A DNA stretch of 64,000 bases, taken from NCBI RefSeq assembly GCF_000012985.1, contig NC_007645.1:3750501-3814500 (forward strand), in the 5' to 3' direction. Positions 43,856 through 52,365 of the stretch are shown in pieces (position 1 is the first letter of the stretch; each line of letters starts with the position of its first letter). Made by a program: the position numbers and the translations under genes. The notes beneath the pieces were generated by a model, which saw only the letters and a list, made by a program, of their open reading frames with translations, did no database searches and was not told where the DNA came from. Source of the DNA: Hahella chejuensis KCTC 2396. Its GTDB lineage: Bacteria; Pseudomonadota; Gammaproteobacteria; Pseudomonadales; Oleiphilaceae.

Positions 43856-46648
43856 TTACTCGGCCAACAGCTTGAGCCCGGACGGCAACGCTTCGCCAAA
43901 TACGCGCCTGGTCTCCGCCTCATCCAGCTCCACCACCTGGGACACCATATCAATCCAGATCACAGGGGCCTTGGCGCCTTTCAGCGCGGCGACCACGGCG
44001 TTGCGGTCCGCTTCAGACAAGTCCCGTACGCGATCGCCGCTCATGCGCGACAGCATCACCGTGGCGAAGGCCGCTTCCTGGTTCTTTTTCCAGTCCTGTT
44101 TGAGCAACTGCGGCAGCCAGCCGGACACCGTTTCCGCAGGAACCACATTGTGCGCGCTGCCATGGAAAGGCTGCCGCGAAGCGATGCGCCCCAACGCCCA
44201 CCAACTGGCGACAGGTTCGCTGGGCTTCTGCAAACGTTGCAACAGCCATTTGGCGACTTCGATTTTAGTCTCCACCGGCAAGCGCTCCAGCGCCGCCGCC
44301 AATCGCACCATGTCCTCGTATGATTTGAACGCAGGCGTCGCCAGCAATTTACGACTGCGCAATGCGGCCGGATTGATATAGACCGCCGCATCCTTGTACA
44401 CGCGCTGTTGCTGCTCGCTGTTGAGCCCGCCGGCGACGCGGCGCCAGAAGGTCCACCACTCGCTCCACAGCTGCCCTTCCTTATCGAACTGCAGCCCTTG
44501 CTGATACATTTTCCAGACTTGCTGCACCCGCCAGTCATCCAGGGGATCGCCAAAGCCGGGGCGCAGGCAGTATCCGGCGAAGTTAAGCCAGATACGTTCA
44601 TGAGCCGCGGAACGACGACGATTCTTGGCGCCTTCCAGAAACTTGTCAAAGATGGCGCGCAGCGTGGGCATATCCCATTGGTCGCGCTTGCCGAGCAGCT
44701 TTTCCAGATCATTGCGCAGGGTTTTGATGGAGTCGCCGTCCTTTTTGTTGGAACTGTACGCCGCGTCAATCTTGCTCGCCGCTTCAGTGAATTTGGCGGG
44801 CAGTTGCGCGCCGCTGTCTTCCACCGGCGTCTGTTTGCGTAACTGAAAATCCAGACGCCAACGTTGTGGGTTGGCGTCGCCGCCGGCGATTCCCACGCAC
44901 TCAACTTGTAACGCGCCCGCCTCCGTCAGCACGGCGCTCAATTCCACTTCAACTTCTGCGCCGCTATCCTCCGCATCGGCCCTCAACGCCGACACCATGG
45001 GGGGCAGGAAGATGAAATCGTCGTCATTCATTTCCTGCAAATCGCCTGCGCTGAATGTCTTGTCGCCCGTTGAAGACGCCAAGTGGAAGCGCACCGGGCG
45101 TCCGATACGCAACGCGAATTTACGATCATGAAGACGAATTTCTTCCCCTTCTTCCGTCGCTTTGGGCAATAAGCAAACGCCAAATTTCTTATCTGCGGCG
45201 GCGTCAGTGGACGCCTCCACAATCAGAAAATAAGAGCGGGCCGAACCCCCGCCGATTTTGATCTGCGCGCCTTTACGCGCCAGCCCGTAGGCCACTCCGC
45301 CAAAAGCCACCGCCAGATTGGGGTGCGCATTATCCAGCAGCTTGACCGGGGCGCCGTTCCATTGACTTAACAGCGCCCGCGCCCGCTCACTGAGTAACGG
45401 GCTGTTGAATACGCCGCCGTTCAGCAACAGCACGTCGGGAACCGCCGCAGCCGTTTCGCTGGTTTTCAGCGCCTGTCGGCAGGCCTGCTCATGGCGGGCC
45501 AGGAATTCCGCAATGTATTTGCTGACGGCGGGGTCCGGCGCATAGGGCAAGCCAAACTCCACCACCGCGCTGCGGCGTTTGGCGGGACGTTCGCTGAATT
45601 CACAGAGAGGAAAGAAGCCGTCCACGGCGATCTGGCGGGCTTCTTCACGGGTCAGCTCGCAACTTTTGGCGCCGCCGATCAACTTGGCGCCGCCGCCCAG
45701 CACCGTCACAGATGCGGCATCCGGCGCTTCCGGCGACAATAGTAATTCTTTGGCTTTTCGGGTTTGCTGAATCAGCTGGGAAAGCGCCGCTGCACTGAGT
45801 TTGCGGGTGCTGGCGATGCGCTGTTCCGCTATATGCGCCAGCGCCAGATCGATATTGTCGCCGCCGAGCATAAGGTGGTCGCCCACCCCGACGCGATTCA
45901 GGGTCAGCTCGCCTTGATCGCCGGACCCGGCCGCCACGCTGATCAAACTCAAATCCGTGGTGCCGCCGCCAACATCGCACACCAGCAAGAGTCTGGCGTC
46001 CTGCAACAGGGATTGCGCCTGCTCTTTGTTGCGCGCGCACCAGTCGTAGACGACCGCCTGTGGCTCCTCCAGCAGCAACACGTCAGATAAGCCCGCCAGG
46101 CGTGCAGCTTCCAGAGTGAGAGAACGGGCGCCTTCATCAAAAGAAGCCGGGACAGTGATGACCACTTCCTGCTGTTCCAGCCGGTCCTGTGGGTGCTCAC
46201 GGTTCCAGGCCTGTCTGACGTGGTGCAGATAGCTGGCGCTGGCGAGCAGTGGAGAAACTTTGACGACATCCTCCGCCGCCGCCCAGGGCAGAATGTCCGC
46301 CGTGCGCTCCACCTGGGGATGGGACAGCCAGCTTTTGGCGCTGGCCACTAGCCGGCCGTCAACCTTGGAGCCCAATTCCCGCGCCCATTCGCCGATCACG
46401 ACCTGACCAATTTCGCCGGATAACCCCTGGGGGCTCCAGGGCAGTTGCAGATGATGCTCCGCAATCTCGCCAGGGGCCGGATGGTAGCGGAAAGACGGCA
46501 ACATGGGTTTCTTGGCCAGTTCGCCCGGCGCCACCAACTGCTCGATTTCAAACAGCCTGGGAATAGCGTTTTCCGCTCCCATGGAGATGTCCGTATAAGC
46601 CACTACGGTGTGAGTGGTGCCCAAGTCTATCCCTACCAGATATTTCAC
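43856..46648 (-). CDS. Hsp70/DnaK-family protein with long C-terminal extension
   Basis: A 930-residue protein. The N-terminal ATPase has phosphate-1 VGIDLGTTHTVV, phosphate-2 VCDVGGGTTDLSL and an adenosine-type GGGSARSYF motif. The normal DnaK substrate-binding beta domain is only loosely kept (about 490-620), and residues 620-930 are an Ala/Leu/Trp-rich helical extension not found in DnaK. GAGAGTGAAAT precedes the ATG. It starts 2 nt after the second Hsp70 gene, in an operon with a DUF2760 protein. Probably a specialised chaperone or scaffold; the client is unknown. Confidence 0.88.
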   Translation of the reverse strand: MKYLVGIDLGTTHTVVAYTDISMGAENAIPRLFEIEQLVAPGELAKKPMLPSFRYHPAPGEIAEHHLQLPWSPQGLSGEIGQVVIGEWARELGSKVDGRLVASAKSWLSHPQVERTADILPWAAAEDVVKVSPLLASASYLHHVRQAWNREHPQDRLEQQEVVITVPASFDEGARSLTLEAARLAGLSDVLLLEEPQAVVYDWCARNKEQAQSLLQDARLLLVCDVGGGTTDLSLISVAAGSGDQGELTLNRVGVGDHLMLGGDNIDLALAHIAEQRIASTRKLSAAALSQLIQQTRKAKELLLSPEAPDAASVTVLGGGAKLIGGAKSCELTREEARQIAVDGFFPLCEFSERPAKRRSAVVEFGLPYAPDPAVSKYIAEFLARHEQACRQALKTSETAAAVPDVLLLNGGVFNSPLLSERARALLSQWNGAPVKLLDNAHPNLAVAFGGVAYGLARKGAQIKIGGGSARSYFLIVEASTDAAADKKFGVCLLPKATEEGEEIRLHDRKFALRIGRPVRFHLASSTGDKTFSAGDLQEMNDDDFIFLPPMVSALRADAEDSGAEVEVELSAVLTEAGALQVECVGIAGGDANPQRWRLDFQLRKQTPVEDSGAQLPAKFTEAASKIDAAYSSNKKDGDSIKTLRNDLEKLLGKRDQWDMPTLRAIFDKFLEGAKNRRRSAAHERIWLNFAGYCLRPGFGDPLDDWRVQQVWKMYQQGLQFDKEGQLWSEWWTFWRRVAGGLNSEQQQRVYKDAAVYINPAALRSRKLLATPAFKSYEDMVRLAAALERLPVETKIEVAKWLLQRLQKPSEPVASWWALGRIASRQPFHGSAHNVVPAETVSGWLPQLLKQDWKKNQEAAFATVMLSRMSGDRVRDLSEADRNAVVAALKGAKAPVIWIDMVSQVVELDEAETRRVFGEALPSGLKLLAE

Positions 46649-46650
46649 TC

Positions 46651-48507
46651 TCAGCCCTCGCGCACGTCGAATTCAACCTGCCATCTCGCATCGCCGCTTC
46701 TGGGAATAGCCTCCAGACACAGGGTGCCGACTTCGGTGACCCGCGCTGACAGACGCACCGGCACAATTTCGCCCGGACGACGTCCCTCCGCAGGTAAGGA
46801 AGCCTGAATTTCCGGCAGTTCTTCCAGCTCGTCCGGTTCCCAGGCGTCCAGCACCCTGCCCGGTTCGTCATCGCGACGCAACGTGGAGCCAAAGAATTTG
46901 AAGCGCACGGGTTCGCCGACGATCAAGCCCAGTTCCTGGCTTTCCACCTTCACTTCTGAGCCTTCCTCCATACCGAAAGGCGCGACGCACAGGGCCTCCA
47001 TCGGCGCCTCCATGCCCGGCACCGCCGGCATGGCGCTCTCGATTCCCACATAGTAGGCGCTGGCGATGCCGCCGCGAATGCGCACTCCGCGTCCCCGGCG
47101 CACATAGCCGTAATACGCCGCTCCGCAGGCCACCGCCAAGTCGAGATCGCTGTCCTGCAACAGACGGGCGGCGGGCGCGCCAGCGTCGCTTAGCCAGCCG
47201 TTGATGATGCTCATCAGACGCGAGGACAAAGCCGGCGCTTTCAGGACGCCGCCATTGAACAACACTGCGGTGGGTTTGATAAATTCGCTTTCGTTTTGCG
47301 CCAACAACTCGTTGGCGGCGGCGTGCTGACGGCTCAAAAACGCCGCCAGATGCCGTGTGACCGCCGCATCCTGGGCGTAAGGCAGGCTGATTTGGGTCAG
47401 CGCGCGCCGCATTTGCTGTTTCGGATGCTCGTCGACGCCGACCTGCGGGAAAAATCCTTCCACCAGAGTTTGTTGCACCTCGTCCCGGGTCAATTCAGTA
47501 CGCAGAGACCCGCCCAAGAGTTTCGACCCTCGACTGGGCACGACAATTGGCGCGGCGTTGACGTCCTGATCCGACAGCAGCACTTCTTTGGCGTCGCGGC
47601 AACCGTGCACAATCGCCTGAATCTGCCATGGCTGCAGCTCTTTGCCTTCCTGCGCCAGCTTGCTCTTCACCCGATAGGCCAGGGCCAGGTCCATATTGTC
47701 GCCGCCCAGCAGAATATGTTCGCCCACCGCAACCCGATTCAGTTCCAGCCCACCGTCCTGTTCGGTGACCGCAATCAAGGACAAGTCCGTGGTGCCGCCG
47801 CCGATGTCCACCACCAGCACGATGTCGCCAACGCGGACCTGGTCGCGCCAGGCGCCGCCGCTGGCCTTGATCCAGTTATAAACCGCAGCCTGGGGCTCTT
47901 CCAACAGAGTCAGATTGCCAAGTCCGGCGGCTTTCACCGCTTCCACGGTGAGGTCGCGCGCCGCTGGGTCGAAAGACGCCGGCACCGTCACCACCACATC
48001 CTGTTCATTCAACGGGTAGTCTGGATGCTTATGATTCCAGGCGTTGCGCAGGTGTTCCAGGTAGCGGATAGTCGCCGCCAGGGGTGAAATTCGCGCGACG
48101 TCTTCCGGGCTGTTCAAAGGGAGGAAATCGGAACGGCAGTCAACGCCGCCATGACACAACCAGCTCTTGGCGCTGGCCACCAGGCGAATCGGCGTTTTTG
48201 ATCCCAGCTCACGGGCGACGCCGCCCACCAGGGCTTCCGCTTTATCGGTCCAAGGTAAAGCTAACTCGCCCGCCCCCAGTTCAGATTCATGGGGTTGGTA
48301 CAAAAAAGAAGGCAGTTGCGTCTTTTCCTCCACACTGCCCGGGCGAGTCAATTGCGGCACCGGCATCACCTCCTGGAGCAGTTGATCTTCATCCGGTAAC
48401 GGCTCGCTGGCGTCTCCCAAATCAATGTAAGACAGTACGCAGTTGGTAGTGCCCAGGTCGATGCCCACACTATAACGGGGCGTTCTATCCGTGTTCATAT
48501 CGCTCAT
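46651..48507 (-). CDS. Hsp70/DnaK-family protein
   Basis: A 618-residue paralogue of the next gene. Motifs are VGIDLGTTNCVLSY, VVDIGGGTTDLSL and NGGVLKAPALSSR. It keeps the ATPase and a beta-rich region of about 120 residues at the C-terminus but lacks the helical lid. The start at 48505-48507 has GGAGGT upstream and overlaps the DUF2760 gene stop by 4 nt, so the three genes are translationally coupled. A partner J-domain protein is not seen in the window. Confidence 0.9.
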   Translation of the reverse strand: MSDMNTDRTPRYSVGIDLGTTNCVLSYIDLGDASEPLPDEDQLLQEVMPVPQLTRPGSVEEKTQLPSFLYQPHESELGAGELALPWTDKAEALVGGVARELGSKTPIRLVASAKSWLCHGGVDCRSDFLPLNSPEDVARISPLAATIRYLEHLRNAWNHKHPDYPLNEQDVVVTVPASFDPAARDLTVEAVKAAGLGNLTLLEEPQAAVYNWIKASGGAWRDQVRVGDIVLVVDIGGGTTDLSLIAVTEQDGGLELNRVAVGEHILLGGDNMDLALAYRVKSKLAQEGKELQPWQIQAIVHGCRDAKEVLLSDQDVNAAPIVVPSRGSKLLGGSLRTELTRDEVQQTLVEGFFPQVGVDEHPKQQMRRALTQISLPYAQDAAVTRHLAAFLSRQHAAANELLAQNESEFIKPTAVLFNGGVLKAPALSSRLMSIINGWLSDAGAPAARLLQDSDLDLAVACGAAYYGYVRRGRGVRIRGGIASAYYVGIESAMPAVPGMEAPMEALCVAPFGMEEGSEVKVESQELGLIVGEPVRFKFFGSTLRRDDEPGRVLDAWEPDELEELPEIQASLPAEGRRPGEIVPVRLSARVTEVGTLCLEAIPRSGDARWQVEFDVREG

Positions 48508-49097
48508 AGCTCGACCTCCGCCGGCGCGATAATAGCGGCGTCATGCTCTTTAGCGAGTTTCGGCAGCTTCACGTCCACCGCCTTCCATCCACGATGCACC
48601 AATACGCCGATGAACGGCGCCTTGCCTGCGACATTGCCAGTCAAGCGCACCTCGGATGCATTAAACCCTTCCGGCAGGGTGACGCGGGTTTCCTCTTCCT
48701 CCTGACGCAGCGGAGCCAGAGTGAAGTATTCGTTCAAGGTCTTTTGGCCGCCTTCATGCACTACACGGGCTGCAGCGCCGATGTCCGCATCGCTGAAACC
48801 GGCCAGGTCTTCTTTGAGGAAATCAATAAAGCGCGCGTTCTGCTGTAATAAAGCCAATAGTTGCAGGGCTGAATCCGGGGTTGAATCTTTGAAGGGGTTA
48901 ACAGGTTCTGGTTTGACTTCCGGCGCCGGCTCGGCGGGCTTTTCAACCGGTTGCGGCGCAGGCTGCGCCGCGATGCTCTGTGATTTCGCATTCTTTCTGG
49001 CGCTCAGCCACGCCGCCAGAAATATAATTGCGAATACAGCCAATCCCAAATGCAACAGATCAATTGTTGTGGGCATTGCGGTTAAATTCAGATTCAT
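48504..49097 (-). CDS. DUF2760-type membrane-anchored protein
   Basis: A 197-residue protein with one N-terminal transmembrane helix (about 14-32; LHLGLAVFAIIFLAAWL), a Pro/Glu/Ala-rich linker (about 45-70), and a C-terminal domain (about 78-197; ALQLLALLQQNARFIDFL, then VHRGWKA) that matches my memory of DUF2760. This family is commonly found next to atypical Hsp70 genes, as here. It may tether the Hsp70 pair to the membrane. First gene of the operon. Confidence 0.8.
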   Translation of the reverse strand: MNLNLTAMPTTIDLLHLGLAVFAIIFLAAWLSARKNAKSQSIAAQPAPQPVEKPAEPAPEVKPEPVNPFKDSTPDSALQLLALLQQNARFIDFLKEDLAGFSDADIGAAARVVHEGGQKTLNEYFTLAPLRQEEEETRVTLPEGFNASEVRLTGNVAGKAPFIGVLVHRGWKAVDVKLPKLAKEHDAAIIAPAEVEL

Positions 49098-49413
49098 TAT
49101 TTTCTCTCTTAATCCTTAGCTATGTTGATGCTGGATTCCGTTGCTGATTAATTAATATGCATGTGCGCGTCATTCGATGCGCAAATACGCGCCGGGCTTG
49201 TGATACGACAGCAACAGACAAATAAACTTGTTGGCCCGGGCGGCGGATAATTCGGGCGTGCAGACGCAGTGCGGCGGCTCAGCCGGCGCATATGATAGCA
49301 ATAACTTAAAGACGAAGTAACACCGTACGGCGGACGACTCGGCGTCTGCCATCATTCTACTGCTCACTATAAAGACTGCTCGTGAAAGAGACGGTTACGC
49401 GCGGGAACTTTAT
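49098..49413. other. Intergenic region upstream of the DUF2760/Hsp70 operon
   Basis: A 316-bp gap. It must carry the promoter of the minus-strand operon, but no convincing box pair was found. A 65-codon open frame at 49170-49367 has no ribosome site and poor composition. Confidence 0.4.
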
Positions 49414-49713
49414 TTAATCTGGTTTATGAATTTCGTTAAGAGACAGAATATCAATCACGTCGGATATATCCTTGTGATATTCCTCCATTAACTGATCCAG
49501 TTTCCGCTTGAAGTCTTCCTGTTTGCGATCTTTCATGCTTGTGTCCATTTCCTGCAGCGCTTCTGACAAGCGTTGCGAGACTTCGCGTGGGCTGAGCTTT
49601 TTCAGATCCTTTAAAATCTTTAACTGCATGTATGAGTAATCGTTTTTAGCTATCGAGTTAATTGAAATACTGTCCGGGCGGTCGACGTCCGACGGTGGAC
49701 AGGCTTCGTTCAA
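49414..49713 (-). CDS. Small charged helical protein of unknown function
   Basis: A 99-codon frame. From about residue 29 onward it is a regular charged helix (LKKLSPREVSQRLSEALQEM and further Lys/Glu/Asp-rich turns), consistent with a small coiled-coil or adaptor protein. The frame's first codon is TTG at 49711-49713, with no ribosome site; the first ATG is at 49627-49629, also without a clear site. The true start is therefore uncertain. No family is recognised. Confidence 0.5.
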   Translation of the reverse strand: MNEACPPSDVDRPDSISINSIAKNDYSYMQLKILKDLKKLSPREVSQRLSEALQEMDTSMKDRKQEDFKRKLDQLMEEYHKDISDVIDILSLNEIHKPD

Positions 49714-49934
49714 TATAGTGGAGGCGGCGCATCAAGACAATTTGAGGCCGATTTATATTACCCTGTTTGTCGTCCAGAACAAACATTCAGTTGTTTATAA
49801 TACCACGGAGATCTTAATTGATTACTTTAAGATTATTAATAAATGTATCAATCGGTCAAAAAGTCATCATCCTTTTGTGATTTTACCCACTCGATTGGCC
49901 TCTCCCACTCACCCAACAGCAACTCCTGTCGCTT

Positions 49935-50013
49935 CAGACAAATAGAAGGAGGCTGTTTGTCTGTTTGATTAGCTGCAGGTCTGTTTGATTAGCTGCGGGT
50001 CTGTTTGATTAAT
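49935..50013. repeat. Partial copy of the multi-hairpin repeat with tandem 20-bp units
   Basis: CAGACAAATAG/CTGTTTGTCTG (49935-49962, with one wobble) is the right-end hairpin of the 149-bp element. Its right tail is then amplified: TCTGTTTGATTAGCTGCRGG occurs at 49960-49979 and 49980-49999 and a third, shortened unit runs 50000-50013. The rest of the 429-bp gap 49714-50142 is A+T-rich (49780-49860) and shows no gene. Confidence 0.8.
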
Positions 50014-50142
50014 AGTCGTCTACGCCGGACATTTGACAAGAGCCGCCCCCCATTTGAAAAATCCCCCGCTTACGCCACAATAAGCGACTGAGCGGGACGC
50101 CATGCGTCCCTCATTACCTTGTTATAAACAGGAGAGAGACAC

Positions 50143-50430
50143 ATGGGCTTGGGCTCATTTTTTAAATCCATGTTCGGCGGCGAAAAAGCCCCTGAGCCGG
50201 AAGACATCATCGAACACAAAGGTTTTCAAATAATTCTGAAGCCGCGCAATCTGGGCGGCAATTATGGCGTCGGCGCCATTATCCGCAAAGAGATCGACGG
50301 CGAGGTTCGCGAACACCAGTTCATCCGCGCCGATCAGATCCCCAGCAAAGAACAGTGCAATGAAATTACCTTGATGAAAGTGAAAACCGCCATCGACCAG
50401 CTGGGCGACGACCTGTTTCAACCGCAATGA
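50143..50430 (+). CDS. HlyU-family protein
   Basis: A 95-residue protein. The KGFQIILKPRNLGGNYGVGA, then HQFIRAD and KAIDQLGD-like tail, here AIDQLGDDLF, match the HlyU domain (PF10115), named for a Vibrio haemolysin regulator. Most members are not biochemically characterised. AGGAGAG precedes the ATG. It lies 450 bp before the CDT-like toxin pair on the same strand, with a minus-strand gene between them. A regulatory link to the toxin is tempting but unproved. Confidence 0.75.
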   Translation: MGLGSFFKSMFGGEKAPEPEDIIEHKGFQIILKPRNLGGNYGVGAIIRKEIDGEVREHQFIRADQIPSKEQCNEITLMKVKTAIDQLGDDLFQPQ

Positions 50431-50439
50431 TCTGACCGC

Positions 50440-50694
50440 TCAGGCGCCAGGGGTAATAGCGTCCCAGCCCTGATTCATATAACGAATCAGCCAATTAAGC
50501 GCGTAATGCCGTTCCATAATGATTTCTTCATTGATAGCGGCATTGCTTTCGCCTTTCATGCGAAGTTCAATCGCCGCCCAATGCAGCGCCCACAACGGCA
50601 CATCCAGACCTTCATAACGCCACCCGAACTTGAGCCGGTCTTTTTCAGATGCGTCTGCATCATTCACAAAGGCCGCCTCCCACCGCCTCTCCAC
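50440..50694 (-). CDS. Small protein, possibly C-terminal part of a DUF4272-like gene
   Basis: An 84-codon frame starting at a GTG (50692-50694). The ERHYALNWLIRYMNQGWDAI segment recalls the C-terminal end of DUF4272 proteins, which are normally about 200 residues. If so, this is a short member or a remnant. The Trp-rich start LWALHWAAIELRMKG is compatible. The family call rests on memory of that motif and is weak. Confidence 0.5.
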   Translation of the reverse strand: MERRWEAAFVNDADASEKDRLKFGWRYEGLDVPLWALHWAAIELRMKGESNAAINEEIIMERHYALNWLIRYMNQGWDAITPGA

Positions 50695-50877
50695 CGTCTT
50701 GCAGACATGGCCTTATAAAAACACTTTCCCAGCCATTCATTTAAATCAGGTCAAATATCCATTTTATGAGAGAGTTTTAATCAAAATCAGGGAACAGAAA
50801 CCAGTATGTGTTGTTTAATTAATACGAATGCAATGGCGTTCGAAACGAGAAGATATATCACAATAGAGGATGTTTTA

Positions 50878-51744
50878 ATGCCTGTTCAGGTTTATCGATG
50901 GATATTTAAACAACTGTCCTTTTGGACATTAACGTTATTGGTTGTTCCGCTTTCTCATGCCGCTTTATTCGACCGTGTCGCCGTTACCTGGAACTTACAA
51001 GGCTCCAGCCATGCATCGGAAAGTAAATGGAATGTAAGCATCCGCCAGTTGCTGCGCGGCTCTGATCGCGCGCAGGTATTGGCGATTCAGGAAGCCGGCT
51101 CGGTTCCTGATTCCGCTGAACTGATGCCGCAACTTACCCCGCCAAGACTGGATAACCCGCATTCGGTTCAGGTTCCTGTTGAAGAGTATCGTTGGAATAT
51201 CGGCACGCGCTCACGCCCTGAGTATCGCTGGATCTATTTCTCGCGCAACGACGCAGGGGCCAATCGGGTTAACGTCGCCATTGTCACGGAAGAGCGCGCC
51301 AACCGCGTGATTATCCTCCCTCCTCCCGCCAGTTACGCCAGCGCCCGCCCCATTCTGGGCGTTGAAGTGGGCTCCGCCGGAGACACTTACTTCTCCATTC
51401 ACGCTTCCGCCAACGGGGGAACGGACGCCGCGCTGATCGTAAACGCGGTGCATAACTACTTCGCCACAGCGAACAACAATGCGCCTTTCATGATCATGGG
51501 CGACTGGAACCGCAGCCCTCAGGCGCTGAATACGCAACTGGCGACCAATCATCCCGCGGTCCACGCCAATATTAATCTGGTCAATCAAGGCTCCGCCACC
51601 CAGCGCAGCGGGGGCAACCTCGATTACGCCGTCACTGGCTCCATCACAGGCGGCGCCAATTTAATGCGCGCGTTACTGGGTATCGCCTCTCTGGTCGGAC
51701 AACTTTCTTCAGACCATACCCCGGTCAGATTTCAACGTTATTAA
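50878..51744 (+). CDS. cdtB: Cytolethal distending toxin-like nuclease subunit CdtB
   Basis: A 288-residue exported protein of the DNase I/CdtB family. The signal peptide is about 1-28 (ending SHA). The mature start VAVTWNLQGSS, then ASESKWNVSIRQLL and LAIQEAGSVP (Glu72), are CdtB signatures. Catalytic and metal residues are all present: His175 (FSIHASANGGTDA), Asp209 and Asn211 (MGDWNR), Asp249 (LDYAVTG), and Asp279-His280 (SSDHTPV). In pathogens this protein nicks host DNA and arrests the cell cycle. The start ATG at 50878 has GAGG upstream. The lectin subunit follows after 23 nt. Confidence 0.92.
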   Translation: MPVQVYRWIFKQLSFWTLTLLVVPLSHAALFDRVAVTWNLQGSSHASESKWNVSIRQLLRGSDRAQVLAIQEAGSVPDSAELMPQLTPPRLDNPHSVQVPVEEYRWNIGTRSRPEYRWIYFSRNDAGANRVNVAIVTEERANRVIILPPPASYASARPILGVEVGSAGDTYFSIHASANGGTDAALIVNAVHNYFATANNNAPFMIMGDWNRSPQALNTQLATNHPAVHANINLVNQGSATQRSGGNLDYAVTGSITGGANLMRALLGIASLVGQLSSDHTPVRFQRY

Positions 51745-51767
51745 TTAAATAATCAGGACTATTAAAT

Positions 51768-52289
51768 ATGTTATCTCGAATTTTACCTGCACTTATTATC
51801 AGCGCAGCAATAGCGCAAACCAGCCACGCCCAGGATTATGTCAATGCGGCCTTGGAGAATGTTTATACCGGACAACTATTAGTTAACTATCATAATGGCG
51901 CAGGCTATGTTTTTACTTACCCTGCCTATGAATATACGGGGAGTGATTTCGAACGCATCAACTGGCGAACGGAATATCTTGCAGACGGTTCACTGCGTTT
52001 TAGAAATGCTTATTACACAGATGTATGTCTGCATGTGGACAGTGATTACTCCGGTGTTTATACGCAAGCCTGCGATAACTCCGATCATCAACGTTTCACG
52101 CCGATTTATACCTCCACTGGCGCAGTGCAATTGCAGAACCGCAGCAATTCCAACTGCCTCTATGTGGACTCAGGCAGTTCCAACTCAAGCGTCTATCACA
52201 AAAGCTGCTCCAACGGTTCTATCGATGCAACGGAGTTATGGGTGATTACAGTTCCCCGGGGAGCGGCCAACTCGTTGCCAACGCAATAG
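51768..52289 (+). CDS. Ricin-type lectin subunit paired with CdtB (CdtA/CdtC-like)
   Basis: A 173-residue exported protein with signal peptide 1-21 (SHA-QD). The rest is one ricin-type beta-trefoil lectin: repeated Cys-Leu-X-Val-Asp units (VCLHVDSDYSG and NCLYVDSGSSNSS) with Cys that pair with TQACDN and YHKSCSN. In cytolethal distending toxins, CdtA and CdtC are such lectins that bind host glycans and deliver CdtB. Only one lectin gene is present here. AGGA lies 9 nt before the ATG and the gap to cdtB is 23 nt, so they form one transcript. Confidence 0.82.
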   Translation: MLSRILPALIISAAIAQTSHAQDYVNAALENVYTGQLLVNYHNGAGYVFTYPAYEYTGSDFERINWRTEYLADGSLRFRNAYYTDVCLHVDSDYSGVYTQACDNSDHQRFTPIYTSTGAVQLQNRSNSNCLYVDSGSSNSSVYHKSCSNGSIDATELWVITVPRGAANSLPTQ

Positions 52290-52310
52290 CCATCATTACC
52301 TGACGAGGAC

Positions 52311-52346
52311 ATTAATAAGTTGATCTCAGGCGCATGGACGCGCCTG
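52311..52346. repeat. Partial copy of the multi-hairpin repeat (left hairpin)
   Basis: ATTAATAA (52311-52318) and CAGGCGC/GCGCCTG with loop ATGGAC (52327-52346) match the left part of the full elements. It lies between the convergent lectin and methyltransferase genes. The stem could serve as a terminator without a T tract. Confidence 0.75.
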
Positions 52347-52365
52347 CTCGGCTACCGACATGCCG

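Noticed and set aside
49718-49945. A 75-codon plus-strand frame
   Set aside because: It lies in A+T-rich gap sequence, has no ribosome site and runs into the repeat element.
49960-50013. Possible short CRISPR array
   Set aside because: The units are contiguous with no spacers and derive from the repeat-element tail.
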